A stretch of DNA of 64,000 bases from Cloacibacterium caeni. GTDB lineage: Bacteria > Bacteroidota > Bacteroidia > Flavobacteriales > Weeksellaceae. Position 1 is the stretch's first letter. Each line of letters opens with the position of its first letter. The position numbers and the translations under genes are program-made. The stretch lies in NCBI RefSeq assembly GCF_907163105.1, contig NZ_OU015321.1, forward strand, positions 248,001 to 312,000, in the 5' to 3' direction. Below the pieces are notes generated by a model, which had not been told where the DNA came from, searched no databases, and worked only from the letters and a program-made list of their open reading frames with translations. Of this stretch, positions 26,552 through 34,166 are shown in pieces.

Positions 26552-28591
26552 ATGAAAGCATTAGACCAAAAAATAATCTCCCATTTTGAAGGTAAAGTAG
26601 TAAGAAAAGACCTTACAAAATTTCTGAAAGGTAACGCAGTTGTACCTTCTTATGTGCTGGAATATCTTTTAGGGCAACACTGTTCTACCAACGATGAAGA
26701 AATCATCGGTATTGGCATCGAAAAAGTTAAGGGAATTTTGAGCAATCATTTCGTACATCGTGATGAGGCAGAAGTTGTCAAATCTAAAATAAGGGAGAAA
26801 GGAAATCATAGAATTATTGATAAAATTTCAGTAAAGCTAAATGATAAGGAAGATCGCTACGAAGCACGTTTTAGTAATTTGGGTTTGAATAACATTCCCA
26901 TCAATGATGCTGTTGTAAAAGCCAATCCAAAGTTACTTTCCGAAGGTGTTTGGTCGCTCATTAATATGGCATATATGGCAGTGGAAGAAAAAAACACTTT
27001 GCCTTGGATCATAGAAAGCGTAAAGCCCATTCAGATTGCCAATGTTGATATTGAGGAATACAAAACCCAACGTTCCTATTTTACCACAGATGAATGGATG
27101 GATTTATTGATGCAATCTATTGGGTTAAATCCAGAAGAATTTTCAACAAGATCCAAGTTTATTCAGCTATCCAGATTGATTCCGTTTACAGAAAACAATT
27201 ATAATTTAATAGAACTGGGTCCGAAAGGAACAGGGAAATCACATATTTTTTCTGAGCTTTCTCCACACGGAATCTTAATTTCTGGAGGAGAAATTTCCAA
27301 AGCAAAATTGTTTGTGAATAATTCAAACGGAGCTATTGGTTTGGTAGGTTATTGGGACGTAATCGCTTACGATGAATTTGCAGGAAAAACCAAGAAAGTA
27401 GATAGAGGTTTGGTGGATATTATGAAAAACTATATGGCAAACAAATCTTTTTCCCGAGGTACAGATGTTTATCAGGCAGAAGCGTCAATGGTTTTTGTAG
27501 GCAATACAGATCATTCGGTACCGTATATGATGAAGCACAGTCATTTGTTTGATGCGTTGCCAAAAGACTATCACGATACGGCTTTTCTGGATCGTATTCA
27601 CGCTTATATTCCAGGTTGGGAAGTTTCAAAATTACGAAATGAGCTCTTTACGGATAACTTTGGATTTATTGTAGATTATATAGCGGAAGTTCTAAAATCT
27701 CTAAGAAAAGAAGATCATAGTAAATTGTATCAGCAATATTTCACCTTATCCAATTCCATTACAACTAGAGATAAAACAGCGATTGAGAAGACATTTTCAG
27801 GCTTGGTGAAAATTATTTTTCCAGATTTAGCAATGACCAAAGAAGACGTGAAAACAATTCTTGATTTTGCAATTGAGTGTCGCAAACGTGTGAAAGATCA
27901 GTTGCTTAAAATGGATGAAACTTTTAAAGATGATCCTGTATATTTTTTATATACAGATGAGGTCAATCAAAAATTTGAAGTGCAAACGTTAGAAGAAATC
28001 GAATACGGCGAAACAAAAACAGAAGCAATTGCTGACCAATCAGCATCTGAAAATCCAACCACTGAAAAAAACATTGAAATACAATCAAATAAAGAAATTA
28101 ATGAGAAACCAAAATCATTGACGAGTTTCTCAAAGCATATTCGAGAAAACCAAACGAATATTTCTTACGAAAGATTGTTTGGTCATTTTTTAGAAAGTGC
28201 AACCGATTTTTTGATCCAAGATCCGTACATCAGATTGCCACATCAATTTAAAAACTTTATGGAATTGTGCTCTCTTATTTACAAAAAGAATCAAGATGCC
28301 GAAAGTATTAAAATTAAACTTGTTACGTGGAATGACACTGAATATCAAGAAACATCAATAGCAAACTTTGAAGAAATAAAAGATTCTTTATCCGAAATGA
28401 ATATAGAATTTGAATATGAATTCAAAGAATCTGCTCACGACCGCTATATCCATACCAACATTGGCTGGAAAATACTTCTTGGCAGAGGCTTAGATATGTG
28501 GCAAAAAAGCACAAGAAGATACGACATTGCAGAATATCTTCAAGAAAAGAGAAAATGTAAGGAGTTTGATGTGGTAGTGATAGCAGAGTAA
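26552..28591 (+). CDS. brxL: BREX protein BrxL, AAA+ ATPase with MIT_C-like C-terminus
   Basis: A 679-aa BrxL, the effector-side AAA+ factor of type 1 BREX. The Walker A is GPKGTGKS (Gly223-Ser230) and the Walker B is YDEFAG with Asp274-Glu275; FLDRIHAYIPGWE follows as in the family. The Lon-type protease dyad region I would expect in Lon-like BrxL C-termini is not evident. After a low-complexity linker (about 485-540), the last 130 residues resemble the phospholipase-D-like MIT_C fold, with ESAHDRYIHTN (His629-Asp630-Arg631) and GWKILLGRGLDMW. The domain call is from memory of the family, not from a search. The gene ends the BREX locus. Confidence 0.88.
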   Translation: MKALDQKIISHFEGKVVRKDLTKFLKGNAVVPSYVLEYLLGQHCSTNDEEIIGIGIEKVKGILSNHFVHRDEAEVVKSKIREKGNHRIIDKISVKLNDKEDRYEARFSNLGLNNIPINDAVVKANPKLLSEGVWSLINMAYMAVEEKNTLPWIIESVKPIQIANVDIEEYKTQRSYFTTDEWMDLLMQSIGLNPEEFSTRSKFIQLSRLIPFTENNYNLIELGPKGTGKSHIFSELSPHGILISGGEISKAKLFVNNSNGAIGLVGYWDVIAYDEFAGKTKKVDRGLVDIMKNYMANKSFSRGTDVYQAEASMVFVGNTDHSVPYMMKHSHLFDALPKDYHDTAFLDRIHAYIPGWEVSKLRNELFTDNFGFIVDYIAEVLKSLRKEDHSKLYQQYFTLSNSITTRDKTAIEKTFSGLVKIIFPDLAMTKEDVKTILDFAIECRKRVKDQLLKMDETFKDDPVYFLYTDEVNQKFEVQTLEEIEYGETKTEAIADQSASENPTTEKNIEIQSNKEINEKPKSLTSFSKHIRENQTNISYERLFGHFLESATDFLIQDPYIRLPHQFKNFMELCSLIYKKNQDAESIKIKLVTWNDTEYQETSIANFEEIKDSLSEMNIEFEYEFKESAHDRYIHTNIGWKILLGRGLDMWQKSTRRYDIAEYLQEKRKCKEFDVVVIAE

Positions 28592-28601
28592 TAAAGATAG
28601 G

Positions 28602-28650
28602 TTATAATTGTCACAAATTTAGTAAATATTTGTGACAATTATAATTTAAA
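28602..28650. terminator. Long perfect hairpin after brxL
   Basis: TTATAATTGTCACAAAT (28602-28618) is the exact reverse complement of 28628-28644, giving a 17-bp stem with a 9-base loop 10 bp after the brxL stop. It probably ends BREX transcription. The stem is unusually long and perfect, so a protein-binding or RNA-stability role is also possible. Confidence 0.65.
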
Positions 28651-28850
28651 AAATAAGTGTAAAATATTCATAATCAGATAGAAATTGAGATTGTGAAATC
28701 TTCTAAAGGAAAAATATTTTTCGCAGAAGATTTCCTGAAATTTTTACATAATTTTGGTATTGTAAAAAAAGTCTTAAATTTGAATTGTAAGGTGATGATG
28801 TACAGGATGTTACTTTTCAAATTGGAGTTTTTCTAGTGAATTTTTATAAC
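28651..28850. other. Non-coding right end of the island
   Basis: AT-rich sequence between the brxL hairpin and the right attachment core. I see no credible gene here. The only structure noted is the subterminal repeat at 28798-28816. The gap from brxL to the next gene spans 28592-29060 in all. Confidence 0.5.
28798..28816. repeat. Right subterminal repeat matching 1965-1983
   Basis: ATGTACAGGATGTTACTTTT begins here, in the same orientation as the left copy and 35 bp inside the right core. It differs from the left copy at three positions, two of them in the spacer. Confidence 0.45.
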
Positions 28851-28863
28851 CCATATTTGTACC
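28851..28863. repeat. Candidate right attachment core (attR)
   Basis: CCATATTTGTACC, identical to 1884-1896. The flanks differ on both sides of the two copies, which fits a short recombination core rather than a larger duplication. Confidence 0.65.
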
Positions 28864-28941
28864 ATAAAATCATAACTAATTGATTTTCATATATCGTTAT
28901 TTTTGAAGAAGTGAAATAAATCACGATAAATATTAATATCA

Positions 28942-28973
28942 AATCCCAATCAGTAATGGTTGGGATTTTTTTT
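28942..28973 (+). terminator. Strong intrinsic terminator right of the island
   Basis: AATCCCAA pairs with TTGGGATT over a 10-base loop and is followed by T residues. No gene precedes it on this strand outside the island. A -7-like box, TATTTTTG, lies at 28898-28905, so a transcript of about 60 nt could end here. Confidence 0.6.
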
Positions 28974-29060
28974 GTGAAGTTTTTATTAAAATTAAACGCC
29001 ATGAATTTTCAAACGACTTCTTTTGACTTTTCTTCTGGCTTTCTTTGTTAAAAAAAAGTT

Positions 29061-29291
29061 ATGGCACAAATTGTAGAATTTAACGGATTTACATTTAAAA
29101 TTAATCCAGAAAACAGAAAAGAATTATTGATTAAAAGAACTACTGCAAAGAACTTTACTTCATTTAAAAGTTTCGAAGCTACCATTCATTATTTGTTGAG
29201 TTCTAAAAATCTGATGGTAATTTTTACCGATAATGGTTTTTATGATTCGCTGAATCCACTTTCGGGAAATTGGGTCAATTTCAGAGTTTAA
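29061..29291 (+). CDS. Small hypothetical protein (76 aa)
   Basis: Begins MAQIVEFNGFTFKINPENRK after an AAAAAAAG-rich leader. It has no signal peptide, membrane segment or recognised motif. It is probably a small beta-rich soluble protein. The next small gene starts 20 bp downstream on the same strand, so the two may be co-transcribed. Coding is inferred from the open frame and neighbour spacing only. Confidence 0.5.
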   Translation: MAQIVEFNGFTFKINPENRKELLIKRTTAKNFTSFKSFEATIHYLLSSKNLMVIFTDNGFYDSLNPLSGNWVNFRV

Positions 29292-29311
29292 GAACTGTTT
29301 TTATTCAAAAT

Positions 29312-29533
29312 ATGCCACAATATCGATTCACTACGATAAGAGATTTGAATACTTTTTCTACGATTCTCAAAAAGAATTGGGTAGTGAAAGTAGAGTGTAT
29401 TGCGCAAAATAATCCTCTACTTTTATTAGACGACAGGATTAAAATAGCTGTTGCGGTTGAGCAAAAATATGATACAGTTTGCAGTCCACTTTCCATTAAT
29501 CTTCATAATTTTAAAATAGAGAAATTGGAATGA
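29312..29533 (+). CDS. Small hypothetical protein (73 aa)
   Basis: Begins MPQYRFTTIRDLNTFSTILK. ATG 29312 is chosen; the frame is open further upstream into the previous gene. It has no recognised domain. It is followed by a terminator at 29584. It is likely the second gene of a two-gene unit with the 76-aa protein. Confidence 0.5.
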   Translation: MPQYRFTTIRDLNTFSTILKKNWVVKVECIAQNNPLLLLDDRIKIAVAVEQKYDTVCSPLSINLHNFKIEKLE

Positions 29534-29583
29534 AAAATTAAACGCTAATTAAAATTATTGTTCATAAATAAAAATTTTTCTCC

Positions 29584-29615
29584 AAGTCTTACTTTGTCTG
29601 AGTAAGGCTTTTTCT
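29584..29615 (+). terminator. Terminator of the small hypothetical gene pair
   Basis: AAGTCTTACT pairs with AGTAAGGCTT (one T-G wobble) over a 7-base loop, followed by TTTCTTT. Confidence 0.6.
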
Positions 29616-29661
29616 TTGCCAAGAAATATAGACTTCATTAAAATTAAAAAAATCCAATACC

Positions 29662-30432
29662 ATGAATTTTTTCAACTATCATCACTTAGATATTTTAGAA
29701 TATGAGCCAGATTTTCAGATAGATGAAGTTCTAGAAATTTCGGAACGTTTAACTTATTATAAGGATGATTTTCGGGAAGTTTGGCTAGATGGAAACCAAA
29801 AAATTGTCAAAGAAAAACGATTTGAAAATGGAAATATTTTTTATCTTTTTGAATCCAATAAGATCGAAAACGAAACGGAAGATTACACCATTACCCTCTA
29901 TGATGAAAAAGGAAAAGTGACAAATTGTGAGACTTATAGAAGACCAAAATCTCTATTTTTCCTAAACAGTATTTTCTATGAACAAACCTTTCATCATTTT
30001 TCATTAGAGGAAAAAGGTCAGTTGTGTTTTTATAAATATTTTTGGAAAGGTCAGCTTCCCGATGGTTGGTTGAAGACTCCTTTTATCAAAAAAGAAAATG
30101 ATTTTGAAGAAATCATCATCACAGATAAAAAACAGAATGTAAAAGCTCAAATTTTGAAAATTAATGACTGTGTCTATTCCGAAAGGAGATTTTCTCATTC
30201 ATTTGATTGTGATTTTTATTTTCTAGGAGCTAAAAAAAGAAAAGCGTTTAAAAATTTTGATGAAGAAGGGAAATTGTTACTCCAAGAATTTGATGACGAA
30301 AAAGGATTTAACAGTCAGTTATTTCAATATAGATTTCTATCCGATGGTTATACAGAAGCCAATAAGAAGTGTTTTTTGAATGATAAACTCGTGGAAGAGA
30401 AAAAAATCACAACTTGTATTAAAACGACTTAA
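29662..30432 (+). CDS. Hypothetical protein (256 aa), repeat-like beta structure
   Basis: A soluble 256-aa protein with no signal peptide. Several segments follow a YDEKGKV / FDEEGKLLLQEFD pattern reminiscent of the MORN-like or YwqK-type antitoxin repeats common in Bacteroidota, but the match is weak. It is aromatic-rich (many F and Y). It stands alone between a terminator and the WYL regulator. Function unknown. Confidence 0.6.
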   Translation: MNFFNYHHLDILEYEPDFQIDEVLEISERLTYYKDDFREVWLDGNQKIVKEKRFENGNIFYLFESNKIENETEDYTITLYDEKGKVTNCETYRRPKSLFFLNSIFYEQTFHHFSLEEKGQLCFYKYFWKGQLPDGWLKTPFIKKENDFEEIIITDKKQNVKAQILKINDCVYSERRFSHSFDCDFYFLGAKKRKAFKNFDEEGKLLLQEFDDEKGFNSQLFQYRFLSDGYTEANKKCFLNDKLVEEKKITTCIKTT

Positions 30433-30497
30433 ATTGACGTTCTGTTTGCTTAACTTTGGTTCATAGAAAAAAATAATGAATCTAAAAACCAAATCTC

Positions 30498-31415
30498 ATG
30501 GCCAAAAATGAACAAATGCTTCGCTTAGTTTTAATAGAACAATTATTAAGAAGAAGAAAAGAAAGAGGCGCATCTTACGAAGAAATTTCTGATTTTTTAG
30601 AAGATAAATTTCAAGAAAAAGGTCTCACGCTTAAATTTACAGAACGCACTTTTCAGCGAGACAAAGTTGCCATTGCAGATGTTTTTGGGATACAGATTTC
30701 ATTTTCTAGAAAGCGAAATGTACATTTCATAGAGCAAGAAGAACTAGAACTTTCTCAGGAAAGTGTTTTTGACCAATTGCTTTTGGTACAAGCCTATCGT
30801 GAAACTCAAGATAAAACAGACGTCATGTTCTTCGAGCCAAGAAGAGCCAGAGGTTTTGAATATTTAAACGGAATTGTGCATGCCATTACTCAGAAAAAAG
30901 TCATCACCTTCAGTTACCAAAAATTTTGGGAAAACGAAAAATCTTCCAAAGTAGTAACGCCTTATGCGTTGAAAGAATTTAAAAACAGATGGTATCTTTT
31001 GGCTGCAGATTACAAATCAAAAGATGGTTCTTTTTTCTTGAAAACCTTTGGTTTAGACCGTATTTCTGACCTAGATATTACCACAGCAAGTTTTACAAGA
31101 GAAGAAATTAATATAGAAGAAACGTACAAAAATTCTTTCGGTATCATCAGTGCAGACGGAGCTTTGCCTCAAGAAATTCTATTGAAGTTTGATAATGAAC
31201 AAGCCAATTATGTAAAAGCTTTGCCACTGCATCATTCACAAACCATCATTTCTGAAGATGAAAACGAGACGGTTTTTAAAGTTTTTGTAGTACCTACTTA
31301 TGATTTCCAAAGAGAAATTCTCTCTTACGGAAAACGGGTGCAAATTCTGGCTCCAGAATCTTTCAAAAAGGAAATGAAAGAAGAAGTAGAAATCATGCTC
31401 AAGAATTTTTTGTAA
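30498..31415 (+). CDS. WYL-domain transcriptional regulator (second copy)
   Basis: A 305-aa WYL protein outside the island. The N-terminal winged HTH is RRRKERGASYEEISDFLEDK and ERTFQRDKVAIADVFG. The WYL domain is at about residues 130-190 (YALKEFKNRWYLLAADYK and TFGLDRISDLDI), then a C-terminal domain ending GKRVQILAPESFKKEM. A -7-like box TAACTTTG lies at 30451-30458. It is followed after 49 bp by the DUF2779 gene, which it may regulate. It differs in length and sequence from the island WYL protein at 11108. Confidence 0.87.
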   Translation: MAKNEQMLRLVLIEQLLRRRKERGASYEEISDFLEDKFQEKGLTLKFTERTFQRDKVAIADVFGIQISFSRKRNVHFIEQEELELSQESVFDQLLLVQAYRETQDKTDVMFFEPRRARGFEYLNGIVHAITQKKVITFSYQKFWENEKSSKVVTPYALKEFKNRWYLLAADYKSKDGSFFLKTFGLDRISDLDITTASFTREEINIEETYKNSFGIISADGALPQEILLKFDNEQANYVKALPLHHSQTIISEDENETVFKVFVVPTYDFQREILSYGKRVQILAPESFKKEMKEEVEIMLKNFL

Positions 31416-31464
31416 TTGCTAAAAAATAAACTAATCATTTAACATCCAACATTTACCAATAACC

Positions 31465-32784
31465 ATGAAAACACTTTCTAAATCTCGTTTCGTTTCTGGC
31501 GTACAATGCGAAAAAAAACTTTGGTATTCCTATTACCGAAAAGACTTACAACTGCCTACTGATGAACAAACTCAAGCAATTTTTGACCTAGGACATCAGA
31601 TAGGAAATTTGGCACAAAATAGATTTCCTAATGGTAAAGATGCTACTCCAGAAGATTTTTCGGATTTTTCTCCTTCCATTGAAAAAACCAAACTATGGAT
31701 TGCAGAAGAGGTAGAAACCATCTACGAAGCTACTTTTACCGCTAAAAATGCACTTTGTATGCTTGATATTTTACATCGAATGAATAGTGAAGTTTGGGCA
31801 ATAGAAGTAAAAAACAGTACTTCTGTCAAAGATTATCATCTTACCGATGCATCATTGCAATATTTTGTGATGAAAGAAGCGGGTTATGCACCAGATAAGT
31901 TTTTTCTGATGCACATTAACAATCAGTACATTAAAAATGGTGAGTTAACAGATGAATTTTTTCATTTGGAAGATATTACAGATAAAGTTTTGTCTAAACA
32001 AACTTGGGTAGAAGAAAATTTGGAAAGATTACTTGTAATGTTAGAAAATAAACAGGAACCCAATGTTTCCATCGGTGAACATTGTTCGTCTCCTTTTGCT
32101 TGTGATTTCGTACATCATTGTTGGAAAGACATTCCCGAAAATTCTGTTTTTGAATTGTATCGTGGTGGCAATAAAGCATGGGAATTATATGAGCAAGGAA
32201 TTCTGAAAATTGAAGATATAGAAGATGATTTTCCGCTTACGCATTTTCAACATTTACAAAGAAAAGGATTGAGAAATCAAGAGCAGTACATCAATAAAGA
32301 AGCCATTAAGAATATGATTTCTTCTTGGCAGTTTCCCTTATATTTCTTTGATTTTGAAACTGTTTTTCCTGCCATTCCTGTTCTGGACGGAACGAGACCT
32401 TATCAGCAAGTTCCGTTTCAGTATTCATTACATATTTTAGAAGAAGATGGCAAACTTTCACACAAAGAATTTTTAGCCCATCCTGAAGATTTTTCTAATG
32501 GTAAAAATCCACTGAAATTATTGGTAGAGCAACTCAAGCAAGATTTCGGAACCGATGGAAATATTGTCACATATAATCAGAGTTTTGAAGTGGCAAGATT
32601 AAATGAATTGGCAAATATGTTTCCCGAAGATGCTCCGTTTTTAAAAAATTTAGTGAGTAGAGTAGTAGATTTGTTGCCGGTTTTTCAAGGGGGATTTTTT
32701 TTGTTTTTATTTGGGCGGCATTTCCGTCTACAGCTCCCGCTTTTTTTCTGTCATAATGAGCAGAATAAACCTAACGAGCAGTAA
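31465..32784 (+). pseudogene. DUF2779 nuclease-like gene, 3'-truncated
   Basis: DUF2779 proteins combine a RecB/Cas4-like PD-(D/E)XK region with a DnaQ-like exonuclease region. Here the first is visible as SRFVSGVQCEKKLWY, Asp in CMLDIL, ExK in AIEVKNST and a CxxxxxCxxxxxxxC cysteine set (HCSSPFACDFVHHC). The second starts at YFFDFETVFP and VTYNQSFEVARLNELA. After RVVDLLPVFQ the protein runs into about 30 unrelated hydrophobic/basic residues and stops, where family members continue for roughly 90 residues with the last exonuclease motif. The break coincides with an interspersed repeat. It is probably inactive, at least for the second domain. Confidence 0.75.
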
Positions 32785-32860
32785 TTCTTTCAATATTTTT
32801 AGAAATTTGAAACCGCCATCAGACAGAAAAAAGAGCTCCGCTTTCGCCGGGCCGCGAAAA
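32713..32860. repeat. Structured interspersed repeat, copy 1
   Basis: Starts GGGCGGCATTTCCGTCTACA and ends GAGCTCCGCTTTCGCCGGGC. CTCCCGC-T7 on the left and A6-GAGCTCCG on the right match copy 2 at 35131-35249. Inside, AGCTC[ccgc]TTTTTTTCTGT (32732-32751) pairs with ACAGAAAAAAGAGCT (32823-32837), leaving CCGC as a bulge. The 71-bp loop is unrelated to that of copy 2. It lies across the broken 3' end of the DUF2779 gene. Confidence 0.6.
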
Positions 32861-32890
32861 AATCTCCGTAAATTTCCCTATTTTCGCAGC

Positions 32891-33925
32891 ATGATTTTCA
32901 CAGAAGAAACCACACTAGAACATCTTTGCATCAATTACGTAGGAAACCAAACGCATCAAGAAGCTTTGGTAACCACAGATTCAGAAGTTTTCATCACAGA
33001 TGAGATGAAAGCATTACTCAAAGATTATTTCCTTAAAAATTTTAAACCCGAAATCTTTTTCGAGTTTTTCCATAGTTCTAATATCGAGAATAACGAAGTG
33101 TTTACTTACGTTTCAGAGATTTTTGAACAACCAGAATTGTTAGAAAACCAATCCAAAAAATTGGCAAAACTGCTGTACGAACATTCTACCAATCCTAGAA
33201 CCAAAGGTGGAGAATTCTACGTTTGCTTTTTCAAAGATTGCATCGTAAAAGGCGAAAGATATGACGCAGTTGGACTTTTTAAATCCGAAAATAAAGACAC
33301 TTTTCTGAAAGTTTCTACCAAAAATGAAAACTTTGAGTTAGAAACCTTACAGGGAATCAATTTGAATAAAGTAGACAAAGGTTGCTTGATTTACAATACC
33401 AATAAAGAACAAGGCTATCTCATGTCTATTATTGACGGAACGAGTAGAGCAGAAACCAGTTATTGGATGGACGATTTCTTACAGGTTCGTCAGCGTCAAG
33501 ACGAATATTTTGAGACGCAAGAAACGCTTACGCTTTACAAAGAATACATCACGAAACAACTTCCGCAGGAATTTGAAATCACCAAAGCCGACCAAGCAGA
33601 TTTCTTGAATAAATCGTTGAGTTTTTTCAAAGAAAAAGAAGAATTTAAGATGGAAGAATTCACAGGAGAAGTTTTGAAAGACCAAGAAGTCATCCAAAGT
33701 TTTAATGCCTTCAAAACACAATACGAAGACGAAAGAGATTATGCTTTGTCAGACGAATTTGCCATCAATGATGCAGCAGTTAAGAAAAACGCTAGAATTT
33801 TAAAAAGCGTTATTAAACTAGACAAAAACTTCCATATTTACATTCACGGAGACCGAAAACTCATCCAACAAGGACAAGACGAAAACGGGAAATATTATAT
33901 GCTGTACTTCGAAGAAGAAAACTAA
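32891..33925 (+). CDS. Nucleoid-associated protein (NdpA/YejK-like)
   Basis: A 344-aa protein of the nucleoid-associated family (Pfam PF04245 type). The N-terminus TLEHLCINYVGNQTHQEALV, the central GGEFYVCFFKDCIVKGERYDAVGLFKSENKDTFLKV (quoted in parts: FYVCFFKDCIVKGERYDAVG) and NLNKVDKGCLIYNTNKEQGY are characteristic. ATG 32891 is chosen because the frame upstream runs through the interspersed repeat. The gene is bounded by a terminator at 34009. DNA-binding or chromosome-associated function is inferred from the family. Confidence 0.85.
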   Translation: MIFTEETTLEHLCINYVGNQTHQEALVTTDSEVFITDEMKALLKDYFLKNFKPEIFFEFFHSSNIENNEVFTYVSEIFEQPELLENQSKKLAKLLYEHSTNPRTKGGEFYVCFFKDCIVKGERYDAVGLFKSENKDTFLKVSTKNENFELETLQGINLNKVDKGCLIYNTNKEQGYLMSIIDGTSRAETSYWMDDFLQVRQRQDEYFETQETLTLYKEYITKQLPQEFEITKADQADFLNKSLSFFKEKEEFKMEEFTGEVLKDQEVIQSFNAFKTQYEDERDYALSDEFAINDAAVKKNARILKSVIKLDKNFHIYIHGDRKLIQQGQDENGKYYMLYFEEEN

Positions 33926-33934
33926 AAAAAAATA

Positions 33935-34127
33935 TCTCGCTGATTTAGCAAATTTAGCAGATTTTAAAAAAAATTTTCATCAGTATAATAAGCTAGAGTT
34001 TAAAAAATAAAGGACAAAAATTTACTTTTTTGTCCTTTTGAACTTCTTTATTTCAATCTTTTCTTTTGTCTCTTTTGCGGTTAATTAATTTTAAAAAACA
34101 TCGGCTTAATCTGCAAAATCAGCGAGA
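33935..34127. repeat. Distant inverted repeat TCTCGCTGATTT around the 3' UTR
   Basis: TCTCGCTGATTT (33935-33946) and its exact reverse complement (34116-34127) flank a 170-bp gap holding a terminator. Next to each arm are related words (TTTAGCAGATTT, AATCTGCAAAATC). A similar unit occurs at 45398-45456. Confidence 0.5.
34009..34040 (+). terminator. Terminator of the nucleoid-associated protein gene
   Basis: AAAGGACAAAAA pairs with TTTTTGTCCTTT, followed by TT. Confidence 0.6.
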
Positions 34128-34134
34128 GACAAAA

Positions 34135-34162
34135 AAAACGCTCCAAATTTTTGGAGCGTTTT
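34135..34162 (-). terminator. Bidirectional terminator downstream of cysK
   Basis: AAAACGCTCC pairs with GGAGCGTTTT around AAATTTTT. A- and T-runs on both sides let it serve both converging units. It lies 5 bp from the cysK stop. Confidence 0.8.
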
Positions 34163-34166
34163 CAAT

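Larger units (their letters stand above)
1884..28863. mobile_element. 27-kb integrative mobilizable island carrying BREX and two HipBA pairs
   Basis: The same 13 bases, CCATATTTGTACC, occur at 1884-1896 (between the dnaK terminator and the integrase operon) and at 28851-28863 (after brxL). Between them lie a tyrosine integrase with a DNA-binding partner, a replication helicase and primase, a MobC-like protein and a relaxase, and then the cargo: HipBA, a WYL regulator, DUF2130, HIRAN, BREX types A, B, C, X, Z and L, and a second HipBA. No type IV secretion genes are present, so the element looks mobilizable rather than self-conjugative. The 13-bp repeat is read as the attL/attR core; no target-site sequence from an empty chromosome was available to confirm this. 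Confidence 0.75.

Noticed and set aside
32690-32890. Frameshift instead of truncation in the DUF2779 gene
   Set aside because: The remaining space before the next gene is too short for the missing 90 residues and is occupied by the interspersed repeat; no frame shows the missing motif.
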